From Diphasiastrum complanatum (Eukaryota > Streptophyta > Lycopodiopsida > Lycopodiales > Lycopodiaceae), in the NCBI GenBank assembly GCA_029204225.1, contig CM055099.1, positions 42,028,597 to 42,092,596 of the forward strand: a stretch of DNA of 64,000 nucleotides, given 5' to 3'. The notes beneath the pieces are model-generated. The model had not been told where the DNA came from. It did no database searches and worked only from the letters and a program-made list of their open reading frames with translations. The position numbers and the translations under genes were made by a program. The stretch's first letter is position 1. The number at the start of each line of letters is the position of its first letter. Of the stretch, positions 46,118 through 59,240 are shown piece by piece.

Positions 46118-49100
46118 ATGTCTTTTGTCTATTACATATCTGCTGAAATTCTAGATAATGAGTCTATTGAATCTTCTACTGTTTCAATGAATGAAGCATC
46201 TGCATCTGCTCCAGTTGATGTAGATGATGCAGATACTGATATAGGGGTTGAAGCTGAAGCATCTATGGCCTCAGATTATCAGAAAACTCTCCCTCGTTCT
46301 ATAATCCTCTATGATTCTCATCCATCTACATCTCCTGTTAATCAATTAACTCTACTCAATATTCTCATGTATTTTATAAATAATGGGAGTTTTAATGACA
46401 TACGAGATGTTTTGAATTTGAGAGAGGATGAAATCCTCTCAATTTTTGCACAAGATTTATCAGAATTTTCTGACATTGTTGATTACACATATGATGACCT
46501 TGAAAGTGAGATAGATTATGATAAAGATGGCAATTAAAAATTTGGCAATGAGGCCTTGGAGGCCATGATTGAAAAATCTAAAGCCTATGAGAAAACTTTG
46601 CCTACAGAGGAGGATTTTTTTTTTTAAATTCCAAAAAAAATATCCCCCAAGGAGATTTACAAGGAGCGACCATACCCGCCAAGGTGGTACGACATTTTTC
46701 CATCATACCCAGAATACGCCACATTTTAAGTGCAATTCCATCGCAGAGCTAATGACATGGCATTTGAGCAATTGTTCATTCAACGATACTATGAGGATCC
46801 CTGCCGATTCTCCAGCATGGAAGCACGTGGATGCTACCTGGCACGAGTTTAGGGATGAGTCTCGTCATTTGCATTTGGGGTTGGCCATGGATGGTGTGAA
46901 TCCATTCGGTTTGCACTCCACATCATGGTCCACTTGGCCGGTTGTCCTTATAAGCTACAACATCCCCCCTTGGCTAAGTATAAAGAAGGGGCACCTAATG
47001 CTCGCCCTTCTTATCCCCTGAAAATACAAGGCAAAAAATATGGACGTGTATATGGCTCCCTTGATAGATGAGCTAAATATTCTATGGCAAGGAGTTCAAG
47101 TGAGCGATATATCAAGGCCAGTGAGAAAAAGAGATTTTGTGATAAAGGGGATCTTGATGTGGACGATGCATGACTTTCCTGGCTATGGGGAATGTTCAGG
47201 TGAGATATCCTTGCTATTGGTTTGATTCATGATATTATATTAAATTTTATGTGCATTCACAAATTTTCTTTCAATTTGAACATTGGACTCATGATTAAGT
47301 TGGTTGTTTTGTAACAATGTAGGGCTACAAACTAGTGGTTATAATGCGTGCCCCGTTTGTGGCGAGTATTTGCAAGCACGTCCCTCACAACATCTGCCAA
47401 AGATGATTTATGAGGGCTACACTCGATACCTTCCACCCGATCACCCTATGCATGATGGCCTTGTTGGCCAATGTCCGCATTCCATGAAGGTACAATACAT
47501 ATTTGGGCCAATTAATGATACATGTCATTTATTTATTTTATGATTACTCTCTTTATGTTTCTTCTAACGATATATATTATGCATTAAATGTGTGTGCTTG
47601 TTTGTTAATATTGTAGGCAAGTGATTGGCTTCGGATTTGGAGATCCAATCAAGATCTAGGGTGACTACCTCCCGACATGAAGAGGTTATCAATATTTCAC
47701 GAACTCCCATATTGGAGAGAATTGTTGATAAACCATCTTTTGGGCCTGATGCACATATTCAAGAATGTCGGGAGAGCAGTTGACCAGGTCGAAAGATAAA
47801 AAAGATGCACAATATGACCTAAAAGAAGTGGGAAAGATGGCCGATTTATGGCCACAAATGGTGGGGATTTCGATTGTCCTACCAAAGCGGCCCCATGGAC
47901 CTTATCAAGTAGAGAAGAGACAATTGTAAAGAGGGCAATAGCCTCTTTTTGAACTCCGACAGGACACATGCGATGCCTAAAGGGTGCCTTCACAAGAGAC
48001 AACAAGCTAAGTGGATGAAAGTCTCATGACTGGCATATCATATTTTTTGACTTTTTCTCCATATCAACATTGTCGCTTACATTTTATAGAATGTCTTGTG
48101 ATTTCGTGATGATCTCATTGCGCATATATGTATCTCAATGATCATGACCAAATTGTGTTTGTGCATGCAGTTTGTGCTTCCCTTGGTGTTGAGAGGGTTC
48201 TTGAAAGAGGAGTTAAGGAGTGCAATCTACAAAATCAGTGGTTTGGTGAGGTACAATGAATGCGCATGCGATTCACATCATTTTTTCTTGGGGTGATTCA
48301 AGATGATGATCTTACTAACATGTATGTCATTGCTGTTTCTCTTTCTTATGAAGATACATCTCATCCAAAGAGATACCGCTGGCATCCATTGAGGCGGCAA
48401 GACAAAGCTCCATCGAGGCAGCGTGTTTGATTGAGAAGCACTTTCCCACATCCATTCTCACCATTCAATATTGTGCACTTTGTAGATGAGGTGGCCATTG
48501 CAGGTACATCATCTACTTGCGTCATTTGCCTATTCTTAGTCCATCCTAGACTATTGCTATTGTGGTAATTCCCATGTTCCTTCACGAACATTGATTCATT
48601 TTTTTTAATTTAGGCACTGTCCATAGCTATTGGATGTTTTAATTGGAACGATTCATGAAAACATTGAAGGGCTTCATAAGACAAAGGGCAAGGCCTGAGG
48701 GTAGCATGGTGGAAGGATGGCTAGTGCAAGAGTCCATGGTTTACATCATGGAGTTTCTTGCTCATAGCGATCCTTCTATTCCTCATCTTTGGGATAAGAA
48801 GGACAATGAGCGTGTTGTTGGAGAGGTCCCTCAAGAAAAAGGAGCGATCATGAGAATGAGTGAGTCCTTCAGGGAGAAGCTAAATAAGTTTTGCATTCTT
48901 AATAGTGAGGAAATGCAAAAGTGAATTTCGCTATACGAAGAGACCAAGGCTTGTAGACAAACCACTCGAGCCACTTTTAGGAGAAGGCAAAGAAGACAAC
49001 CATACCCACCTGGCCTCGCCCTTCTACCCAAGGACATGACGCTTGATTGGCTAGTGATGCACCTAGAGAAGCCTCCGCAAACAACCAAGAAGTAATAGAG

Positions 49101-50190
49101 AGAGAGCGGGAATATGCAAGGGGGTGCGATTTATATGTAAGCTATGATGATCAACCTTCACATGTTTATTAATACGTGCAATTTTGTACATGTTTGTTGT
49201 ATCCCTTACCCATTTACTTCCATTTTGTTCAATACAAAAAATACAATGCACTATGGACGCATGGATGACACTTTCGTATGGAGTGCATTGACAAAAATAG
49301 AAACATGTACAATTATGGAGTCATGGAAAATTTTACCCAAGAGATTTGAGCAAGCAGGGCGGACACCAATTTACTCTCTTCTCAACTTGATTATTGTGGG
49401 ACAATCAATGACATCCTTGAAGCTGGATTTAGGCAATTCAGCTTTTTCATATTTGATGTCAAATGGTTCAAAGTTATTTGCAATGGTCCCAATGCAACTG
49501 TCAGGAAAGATGAGAGTGCTTATTTTGCCATTGACTCCACCAAGCTTTGGACAGATCAAAGCGACACATTTGTTTTTCTACAACAATGTGAGCAAGTACA
49601 TTTCTTCTATGTCTTCAAGATGTCTATGTTCTTTTGTTTTCAATCAATCGATTTTCAGTGTACTGCAAAAATGTATATTGTGTATAGTAATACACAAGCA
49701 ACTGTAGCATAGCTATGGATACTAACTATGAGTCAACGTTTATGGTAACATCGATCAATTGCAGGTGGTCTTTCACCCCGATCGTTCAGATCCCAGATGG
49801 TGGTACATGATTCAAGTCGCTCCTCGAAGTAAAGGAATTTTTGAAGATAGAGATGTCATGGAGGACATGGTGCTACCAGCTGATGCAACTCATGAACAAG
49901 ATCATGATGACAGATTCAATGACACAATTTTGGAAGATGATCATGTGCAAGCTTCACAAGCTAATGATGACATTGAGCGTGATGCATCACCGTCGGATGG
50001 TTCGACGACACACGACACACTTTCACGATCTCACTCATCGTCACTGTCGCCATTAGCTTTTGAAGATCAGCTTATTAATGATGAAGCTATAGGAGATATT
50101 CGGGTAGAATTAGAGATAGACTCATTTGATTTGGCGGATTTGTCGCATGATGATGCGACAAATGATAACGGTGAACCACCAAATGAATGA
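46118..50190 (+). pseudogene. CACTA (En/Spm) transposase, tnp2-type, decayed
   Basis: This is the transposase that cuts and pastes CACTA elements. The region 46681-47199 reads VVRHFSIIPRIRHIL, then (next frame) IAELMTWHLSNCSF, RIPADSPAWKHVDATWHEFR, HLGLAMDGVNPFG, STWPVVLISYNIPPWL, a TGA at 47019, then NMDVYMAPLIDEL and MWTMHDFPGYGECSG, the order of the tnp2 family. Likely introns are 47200-47322 and 47490-47616; between them lies GYNACPVCGEYLQARPSQHL. 47617-48040 reads PYWRELLINHLLGLMHIFKN and KSHDWHI. From 48171, LPLVLRGFLKEELRSAIYKI and MERFMKTLKGFIRQRARPEG match the DUF4218 part. 49388-49605 and 49766-50190 form the DUF4216 part (LDYCGTINDILEAGF; VVFHPDRSDPRWWYMIQVAP). The N-terminal frame 46118-46537 is acidic and unassigned. 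Several stops and shifts make it inactive. Confidence 0.87.
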
Positions 50191-50469
50191 GTGAGATAGT
50201 ACGATGTATTTCAATTCATTGTAATATAAATCACATTGCTCACAGACACAATTACACTTTATTGATTGACTAGTTGACATCGAACAAGAAGTTGATGCAT
50301 GTGTGTACACAATTTGTGATCATCATCTGTTTGTGATACATAAATTTCTTTATTCACTTGTGCATATGGCAACCAAAGTTGATAGAAAATGGAATTCAAT
50401 GTGTTGATAGGTAACAAATTCCAAAAGTGAGATCCATTTACATTTTGTTTATACTGTAAATTTATACCG

Positions 50470-50866
50470 AGGGGCCTTTTTTCATTAGTCTTGGTATTCC
50501 CCTCAGTTAGCAGAGTGTCCTGGAATGCCTCTGGCCACCTGGACCCTCTTTATAACCCTCTCTATAAATGTCTCAAAAACAAGTGCAAATTTGGTGGGCA
50601 TCTACCAACGTCAACCTCGGTATACCCCTCAAATTAACTTCAGTGTTCCAATGTATTTTCCGAGGCCCTCTAGTGAATTTATAACCCTCTCTATATCCCT
50701 CTCTATAAATGTTTCAAAACCAAGTTCAAACTTGGTAGGCTTATTCCGAGGCCAAATATTGGGCCCGAGGCTCGAGCATTCCGCTCCCCGCGCGACTCAT
50801 TTCAAAAACTATCTTTCAAAGAAACGCTAAAAAAAGGTCTTCGAAATCGACCGTCCTCTTGTAGTG
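50470..50866 (+). mobile_element. 3' subterminal region and terminus of the CACTA element
   Basis: The sequence ends CCTCTTGTAGTG at 50855-50866, the complement of a CACTACAAGAGG terminus. Before it, TATAACCCTCTCTATAAATG with TCAAAA-CAAGT-CAAA-TTGGT occurs twice (about 50550 and 50690), a subterminal repeat. A matching 5' CACTACAAG terminus was not found upstream, so the left end is deleted, altered or further away. Confidence 0.78.
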
Positions 50867-52524
50867 TATATATAATAATTTACCACTTTTGCACGCATTT
50901 GCAAAATACAAGTTAGTATAAAAGTATCTATATATAGTGTTTTTTGAGAGACTAGGAAAAAGTGAGATTTGCACGAGTCTCTTTTTTATTAAACATGTGC
51001 TAAAGGATAAATATAAAATTAGCTCGTCCAAAAAATTCTGAGTATTATCATGGAACTAAGACACATTGAAAACATGATTGCTTCATTAACTAAGAAGGAC
51101 GATACAATGTTACAACGCATGAAAGTATTTATGCTATCCAATTTGTCAATCATGTAAAATTTATGAAATTAACTTCTTAATGAGAGAGAGTTAACTAAAA
51201 GAAGCACTTTTGTTGCAACTAAATGAGTGGGACTCTCACTTCCCATGTAAGACTAGCAAGGCTAGCTCAGTGTGCGTACTTCAAATATTAATGAACTTAG
51301 AGGATCTATGTCAAAATTATATATATAGATACATACATACATACATACATACATGACAGTGTGTGTGTGTGTACAATCGCGCGCCGTGACTGTGTTGTAT
51401 ATATAGCTTGAATGCAATTTATGGTGGATCAGGTTGACTGTGTAATACATTACATAGGTTTTGCACGTTATGCATGGCTTAGCATATAAATGCTACAGCT
51501 CTCCACAATAACTATTCATGTAGTTTGTATGAAATTTAGATTGATATCAATTCTCGTGTAAAAAGCAAATTTTAGACTTGTTTTCACGGTTTAGCATCAC
51601 ATAGAAATTATATGAGTCGCTTGCTTGAGTTTAATCTGAGTTTAATCTCATTAGTTGGCAGCAAAATGGATTTATATTTGTACTATTTTACTTCACAACA
51701 ATGCTCGTAAAAAATGACTTTTAAAAAACCATTTCAATTCTATTGTGGTAGGTGTTTTCTCAAAAAGCCTAAAATAAATGCATTCCTTAGGAGTCCTACC
51801 TCCTTGAGTCATTGAGTCATAGCTTGATGCTAAGTAGTAAATAGGTCACCACAACTAGTTACTATTATTACAACTTCTAAAACTTAACTTTCAACTTGCA
51901 ACTAGTTGTAACTTGTATTGTGCAACCTAAATCTTCATAGACTTAATTCTATAGATTTTAGTTACTATAAAAGTTTTTGGTTTACATATTTTTCCTAGGT
52001 AAGAAGCTTACATGGTACTTACCAACAATTTAGAAAAATTATTGAGCTTAAATTTAGCCAAATTCATAAACCTACAAATCTAAAACACTGAGGCGAAGCG
52101 CTAAATTTATCAATTGGTACGTTCCTGTTTATGGGTTCTGATTGAAAGCACTGCTTTTCACAACAGTTTAATATCAACTAAAGCTGCAAGAGATTGCTTT
52201 GTAACCTAAGTTCATCACAGTTTTTCCTGATATAGGAACAAACTTCCTGGCACCCATTCAGCTGATGAGCGGTCTATCATGTTGTGTGACAGTATGTACT
52301 CAGCTGTACTTATTTAGTGATGTGCGGCTAAAAAAATATATGGTTATGCTGCATGTATGGTAGAGAGGTCGCCTTAAGATGTGTTATTGCACGCTGCAGA
52401 GTTGCATGGACTGGGTTTCTGCTTACCCAGATTTGAGCCATTTGAGGATCCAGAAGTAAGGACTAGTGACTACGCTATTATCAATTTACGTGATATTGTG
52501 CTCTGACCGACATTAATCAATTTA
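50867..52524. other. Spacer, no gene seen
   Basis: Non-coding AT-rich sequence. It contains an (ACAT)n/(GT)n compound microsatellite at 51329-51372 and is downstream of the phytocyanin gene on the minus strand. Confidence 0.5.
51329..51372. repeat. (ACAT)n and (GT)n compound microsatellite
   Basis: Six or seven ACAT units followed after GACA by about six GT units. Confidence 0.93.
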
Positions 52525-53261
52525 TCACAAATCAGTGCGAACAGTATCCAGAAGTTTACTTCCTCCACAGGCCGGCCGCACGCCAAACTTCATCATCCCA
52601 AGTGTACAATGCAGCCCAGCTCTTGCGGCACATCCAAAATAGTATGGCCTAGGCTTTCTCAACACAAATTTGAATCCACGTTTTCCTTTGGATGGATCGC
52701 CAACTTCTATGGCTGTTGAAAAGTTGCAATTTTGAAAGTCCTTATGGTGCTTGAAAAGATACACGTTATGCTCAATTGTAAGGTTTCCTACGTGATCAGG
52801 CTTGTAGTAGAACACTGATCATGAGACACCACACCAGAAATATCTCACTCATGTTAACACAAAATGTACATCAGGCATGCATATTTTAGCAAAGGCATAT
52901 ATCGACAAGCTACATGTTATTTTGTACAGAAAGAGATAAGAGATAAATTAACCAATACGAATGGTTGTTTAAATAATGAAATCACAGTGCAGATAAATTT
53001 CTGAAATTACATAGAACTAGAACGCGCTGAAGCATAGTAAAGCTCAGAAAACACACCAAGCGTGTCTCCCACATGGAAAGGACCGGTTTGCAATGCCCAG
53101 TTACTGTAGTTGAATCCGAACTTCCAGTGGGAATTCCCTCCAACAATGATTTTGCGGTAGCAGCTGGGCCAGCCTTGAGCCATTAATGCTGAAGAAGCAA
53201 GCGCTATAATAACAAGGAGCATTAAAAGGGTTCGACGACAGGTGCAAAAAGATAAATCCAT
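52525..53261 (-). CDS. Phytocyanin-like secreted cupredoxin, two exons
   Basis: Exon 1 is 53261-53057 and exon 2 is 52814-52525 on the minus strand, joined by a phase-1 GT-AG intron (CTTG|GTGTGT...GATCAG|TG). The product has 164 residues. Residues 1-30 form a signal peptide with a hydrophobic core (LLMLLVIIALASSALMAQG). The mature part begins KIIVGGNSHWKFGFNYSNWA and carries the type 1 copper site: His in EHNVYLF, and CAARAGLHCTLGM supplying Cys, His and Met; the Cys in QNCNFS and the one after the second His probably form the disulfide. Family members are plant apoplastic or membrane-anchored blue copper proteins; the electron-transfer partner is unknown. This subgroup, with WKFGFNYSNWALQTGPF and RPYYFGC, has six residues between Cys and His. 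There is no obvious GPI-type tail. A TATA-like CTCTATATAC lies about 295 bases upstream. No defects seen. Confidence 0.9.
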
Positions 53262-53816
53262 GTCTTGAGATGAGGGAGCAAGGCACTGCAAGCCCAGAGG
53301 AAGCTAACAAACGAGCTGGATAAACGAGGTGGGAGAGACGAGAGATGACTCATGAGGTGGAGAGACTGCAAGTAAAATATTATGGTGAAGATGGAGTAGA
53401 GTGAACTCGTTGAAATTTGAAGGTAGATGGTAAGATGTGTAAGCAAAAAGGAAGTACAAGTGGTTCTCATTATTGTTCATTGGTAGGCAAGCAAATTGCA
53501 ATGTAGGCCCTCAATGAGAGTCTTTTTGAAGTAATATATCATGCTAGGCTTTTGTATATAGAGTAAAAAGCCTTGTTTTGATGGTTGAGTCTTATCTTCT
53601 CCTAATCCAACATATAAAATGCCCCTAAAAAATCTAAATATGCACAAGTTCATGAATTACTATGTTCATGCACTAGTACACATGCTTCTTGCCAACCAAG
53701 ACTTCATAGTTTTGTCCTCATCCCCTAAGATTATGGTTGTTTGGTGGGTGAAACCAAAATCTCTTTCACATTCACCAAAATTCCTCTACCCTTTTAAGTT
53801 AGGGTGTGTTGGATTT

Positions 53817-54986
53817 ATCTCCTCTACTCTCCTAATCCCATTTTAATCTGCCTCCTTTCATACTGCTTTTTTAATCACGTTGTCGCCCAGTTTGCATATT
53901 TACATGTAAATTCTCATAGGCGAAGAAAAGACGAACAAAACATGACACTGTGTTTTTACACGTGTTTTCGTGACAGGCGAAAAAGGCGACACTGCTTTAC
54001 AAAATGCCAAAGGTGCCCTAGGAAGCAAAGGCACCTTGTAAATCAAAACCTATGGCATTTCGTTAGAGTGACGCATTTTTCGCATCTTCATCATCGTTCA
54101 CTTCAGCAAAGGCTGATGTCGCACCCTTTTCACGCTCACCCCATCCAACTGCGCTAATAGACTTGACAACAACTGCAGCCACCCACGATCTCCTACAGAC
54201 AACACATCCACTTTGTACTTTCTTCATCTGCACACCCGTAACATTGTGTACATATACTGAATACCATTTGCTTATTCAGATCAATTAAGAGATTGAAGAT
54301 CAAGTGTGTGTAAATTTAGCATCAGAAGCTTATCAGAGATAGACGAAGTAGATGCCTTGTGCATTGATTCTTTATTGTTAGTAATAGGTTTCATTCCTTA
54401 ACAGATTGAATTAGCTTTGTAGAACACGCAGTGTCGTTTGCTATTGTCTTGTGCTCTACAGCATTATTGACATGTATATTTTGCTATACTTAATCTGATA
54501 ACAGCTCCCTTGTTCTACGTTCAGGTTTGCGTCAATATTGCTATGCTTAGTTTTCATTCTGTCTAACTTTCTAGTTGATCAATCTGGTAATATGTTTTAG
54601 CGAGTTAATATTAGTCTAGCTGTTGACGACTAATATTTAGTCTTGTTTTTCACGAATCATTCGCGACTGATTATCAGTCGAACTCGGTTTAGCTCTTCGT
54701 GAATCATTTGCTACAGATAATTTGTCTAGCCGTTCACGAAAAATCATTCTTCTGGTGTTTTATTAACGTTTGGCTATGTAATCAGAACGACCGTGATTGC
54801 TATCACTAACGTTCTGTTCGTTTCTGATAGACATAGTCATGCTTAGGGAAAGAGTCATATAGCTCATTCCACTGTGCACGAACACTTTCCGTTCGAGTTC
54901 ATTTCTCGTTCGCTTCTTTTGCGTGTTCATTTTCTTTTCGAGCTATTTTTTATTTCTCACACACGACACACCCTCTTTCTCCGTCA
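53817..54986 (+). repeat. 5' LTR of copia element
   Basis: 1170 bp, TGTTGGATTTATCTC...TTTCTCCGTCA. Its first 150 bases match 59094-59240. It ends directly at the primer site. Confidence 0.85.
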
Positions 54987-54998
54987 TGGTATCAAAGC
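54987..54998 (+). other. Primer binding site, tRNA-iMet (one mismatch)
   Basis: TGGTATCAAAGC, one transition from TGGTATCAGAGC, with no gap to the LTR. Confidence 0.85.
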
Positions 54999-55141
54999 TA
55001 TTTTTGTAGCCTGATAAGCTTCCACAGTACAAGACTCTACTAGACGATAGAGTAATTGTCTTCTTGTTCTGTAATTCTGTATCAGATTTTCATACTTAAG
55101 CCACTGATGGTTTTTCCTATCACTTAGACTAATCTTCCACA

Positions 55142-58100
55142 TGAATTCCCAAGGGAAAGTGAGTCCTATCATGGACAAGCTTGATGGAGTCAATTACCAT
55201 CTGTGGAAATTTAAGATGAAACTATACTAATGGCTAAAGAATTGTATGATGTTGTTACAGGTGCAGAAGGAAAACCCGAAGCAGAAGATGCAGCAATCGC
55301 CAAATGGAGGCTGAAGGATTGAATGGCCATGTATCCAAGACTCAGACATCGAAAGAAGTCTGGGACATCTTGAGCACACTATACAAAGTGCGAGATATAG
55401 CTTCCAAGCTACATCTTAGGAAGAAATTTTACTTCCTCAAGATAGCGAATGGTAATTCCTTGCAAACTCACATCAATCAATTTAAGAACCTGCTAAGGCA
55501 AATGGCTGCTATCGGGTCTGTCATAGATGATCAAGACGCAGTGATGCAACTGCTTACAAGCTTGCCAAGATCATACGACAACTGGGTGATGATCATCACG
55601 ATACATCTAGAACTGACTCTTTCGAGAGTCATTAGTATGTTGTTACAGGAAGACATGCAAAGGAACGAAGCCTCAAGTTTCTTAGCTGATTCTCACACCT
55701 TATACACCAACAAGAGCATGACTAAGCAGAAGAAGAAGACAAGCCCGAAGCAATCAAAGCCAAACTAGAAACCAGCTCAGCATAAAGAACAATCGAATCC
55801 GTAGATGAAGAAAAAGCTGTTCTGCAGATGCTGCAAGCGAAACAACCACGAAATTCAAGACTGTCGGATACTTCAAGCAAAGATCAACAACAAGAGGTAG
55901 TCGAATCAAGTGGCAAATGCAACTGCAGAAGCTCCACAGCCTAGTCAAGAAGAGAATCATGATGTCTTCATGACCAACCATCAAGGAGCATCTGACGACA
56001 ATTCTTGGTTCCTGGATTCCAGAGCCACTCAGCACATGACCAGTCTCATTGGCTATTTTGAGTCCTATACACCTTACAATACCCAAAAATTTGTTCATCT
56101 TGGCGACAATAGCACACAAGCTATTAAAGGTGAAGGTACTGTAAGATTAAGCTTTGCAAATGATCAGTCTAAGCTACTCTCTAAAGTCCTGTATATACCA
56201 AATTTATCTATGAATCTGCTCTTTGTAAGCAGAATCAAAGATCTAGGATATAGAGTAGAATTCAAATGTGATTAGTAGTTGATAGGATAGGCAAGATCCT
56301 AGCACTTGAAAAGAGGCATGGATACTTGTATAAATTAAGTCATTGCTTTTCTACCTCTAGTCAGGCACTCAGTACTTCTATTCATGCAAATAAAAATATA
56401 CTTTGGCATTACAAACTTGGTCACTTGAATCATGCTGCTGTGCAACAAATGTCTAGACAATCTATTATTCTTGATCTCGACTATCCTTGTGATAAAGTCG
56501 AGTTACCTGTCTGTCAAGACTGTTTAGTTGGTAAACAGACTAGGAAACCATTTAAATCAAGCCATCAGCATATTGCTAGAGGATTGTTAGACATTCTACA
56601 TTCAGACATTTGTGGCCCGATGAAAAATCCTTCGTTGAAGGATGAAAATTATTTGATAACTTCTATTGATGAATTTTCCAGAAGGACTATGGTGTATTTT
56701 ATAAAGAAGAAATCAGAAGCCTTCAACTACTTCAAAATTTTAAAGGAGCATACAGAAAAGGAGACTGGACGGACGATCAAGGCTCTAAGGTCAGACAACG
56801 GTGGAGAATGTATCTCTATCGAGTTTAAGGAGTACTGCCAAAGCCAAGTCATTGAGTAGCAATTCATCACTCCTTACAGTCCTCAGTCTAATGGTTTAGT
56901 TGAGAGGAAGAACCGTATCCTGGTTGAATCAGCCAAATGTATGCCAGCGCATGCATCACTGCCCAAGAGATTCTAGGCTGAAGCTGTCTCCACTGCAGCT
57001 TACATCCAGAGCAGATGTTCGACTAAGGCCCTCTTAAGAAAGACACCCCATGAGGTGTGGACAGGCTCTAAGAGTGTTTGGGTGTGTTGCCTACGCGCAG
57101 ATCCCAAAAGACATGAGGAAGAAATTAGACTTCCAAGTTCTCAAGACCATCCTGATTGGATATACTTCATCTGATTATACATACAAGCTGTATGACCCTG
57201 ATACCCATCAAATCTTGTATAGCCGAGATACAGTCTTTATTGAGGATCAGTTCATTGACCTCAAAGGTAAGGATATTGCTCCAGGAGAAATCACCTGCAT
57301 TGACACGACAGTCCGAGCTTTTGGCTCAGGCATGTCTATTGTTGACCCACTTCGTGACAGCGAATCAAACGAAGACGTTGCTGTTGACAAGCAACAAGTC
57401 CCAGGAGTGGTTCATCAGTTGAATCCTCCCAGAAGATCAAGCCGAGTGCGCACATAGCCCACAAGGTATACTCTTGAGTCTGCATGTCTCTTGATACAGG
57501 AATCGACTACAGTTGAAGAGGCACTCAGCCAACCAGACTCCGATATCTGGAGAGAAGCTATGGACAAAGAGTATTCCTCTCTGATCAAGAACCATACATG
57601 GTCATTAGTCGAAGCTCCTATTGGCTGCAGTATCATTGATTGAAAATGGATCTTTAAGATCAAATACAATGCCAACAGAGCAATTGACTGAAGGAAGGCA
57701 ACACTAGTAGCATGAGGATTCACTCAGATCTCGAACGTCGACTACAACAAGACTTTCAATCCAATAGTCAAACATTCGTCGATCCGAATGCTCTTGTCTT
57801 ATGCTACAGTTGCCGACCTCGAAGTTCCACAACTTGATGTACAAACAACTTATCTGAATGGAATTATACAGGAAGGTATCTATATGATGTAGCTCAAAGG
57901 ATACATTCTGGAAGATATGAAGAATCATGTCTATAAACTCCACAAGGCACTATACGACTTGAAACAATTTGCCAGAGCTTGGTTTCAGAGGATCAACAAA
58001 TTCCTCATCGAAAAAGAATTTAAATCAAGCACTGTTGATTGCAATGTCTATTCCAAGTCAGTACAACAATCCTTCATTACCATCATCTTATACATGGAGG

Positions 58101-59086
58101 ATACGTTGCTCTTCAGCAACAATACCAATTTGGTCAAGGATTCCAAGCAAATGTTGTTTTCAGAGTTCGACATGACTGATATGGGCGAAGCTCATTTTTG
58201 TTTGGGCATTCAAATCCACAGAGATAAAGCAAAATGACTGATTTACATCACTCAAAAAAGGTATCTTCACAATGTTCTTAACATATACAATCTAATGAAT
58301 TGTAAATTAGCTCACTCACCAATGGACCCAGACCTGCATTTGTCAAAGGACCAATGTCTCCAGACCAAGCAGGAAGAGGAGTAGATGAGAGACTATTTTT
58401 ATCGATCGATACTTGGATCTCTCATGTATGCAATGGTCTGTACAAGACCAAATATCTCTTTTGCAGTAAGCTCACTCAGCCAATATATGGCTAATCCTAG
58501 CATCACCCATTGCAAGGCTCTCATAAGAGTCATGAGGTATATTCGAGCTACCATGGACCAGCGTATCTGCTATGGAGATGTCAGCAACGACAATCTTCAT
58601 TAGCTCAGTGGATATTCTGATGCAAGCTGGGGAGGAGATGTAGACAATCGTAAGTCCACATCTGGATTTACATTCTTCTTCAACGACGGTCCTATCTCAT
58701 GGAATAATCGTAAGTAAACCTCTATTGCTTTTTCTACAGAAGCAGAATACATTGCTGCTTCTCAATCTATTAAGAAAACATTTTGGTTGAGGAATTTACT
58801 GTCAGACATTAATCTGTATCAATATAGCCCTAAAATTTCATTTTGTGATAATCAAAGTGCTATTGCCTTATCGGCCAACCCTATATTTCACTCTAGGAGT
58901 AAGCAAATTGAAATCAGATATCACTACATCAGGGGCAAGGTTCTCAACAAGGAGGTAAACTTAACGTACTACAGAACGCATGATATGGTTGCAGATGTAT
59001 TCACAAAAGCATTAAGTGTTAATGCACACAACAGATTTTGTGCATTGCTTAGTTTGAAGATCAAGGCATTCACGGATTTAGATTAA
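55142..59086 (+). pseudogene. Copia gag-pol, full domain order, inactivated mainly by stop codons
   Basis: The order is gag, protease, integrase, reverse transcriptase, RNase H. Gag: MDKLDGVNYHLWKFKMKLY, SKEVWDILSTLYKVRDIASK, then the intact zinc knuckle CRCCKRNNHEIQDC. Protease: NSWFLDSRATQHMTS, in which D-S-G has become D-S-R. Integrase: LWHYKLGHLN and CQDCLVGKQTRKPF, then HSDICGPM, LRSDNGGE and NGLVERKNR. Reverse transcriptase: VPQLDVQTTYLNG, LYDLKQFARAW, and LYMEDTLLF where the catalytic YVDD has become YMED. RNase H: SGYSDASWGGD, STEAEYIAAS, FCDNQSAIAL, ADVFTKAL. From about 57050 to 59086 one frame persists with nine in-frame stops (57455, 57641, 57689, 57713, 57890, 58235, 58382, 58601, 58715) and no frameshift. 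Frameshifts lie near 55200-55300, 56275-56326 and 56980-57050. Confidence 0.92.
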
Positions 59087-59093
59087 GGAGGGG
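59081..59093 (+). other. Polypurine tract
   Basis: ATTAAGGAGGGG lies directly before the 3' LTR start TGTTGGATTT and primes plus-strand DNA synthesis in LTR elements. Confidence 0.8.
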
Positions 59094-59240
59094 TGTTGGA
59101 TTTATCTCTTATACTCTCCTAAATCCCCTTTTAATCTACCTCCATTCATGCTGCAAAGTTTACTCACGTTGTCGCGCAGTCTGCAGATTTACATGTAAAT
59201 TCTCACAGGCGAAAAAAAGACGAACAAAACGCGACATTGT
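59094..59240 (+). repeat. 3' LTR of the copia element, truncated
   Basis: 147 bp similar to the start of the 5' LTR (TGTTGGATTTATCTC...GACGAACAAAACGCGACATT). Similarity ends at about 59240, where TGTTGACAGATCCCC starts another sequence, so the LTR was cut by a later insertion or rearrangement. Confidence 0.82.
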
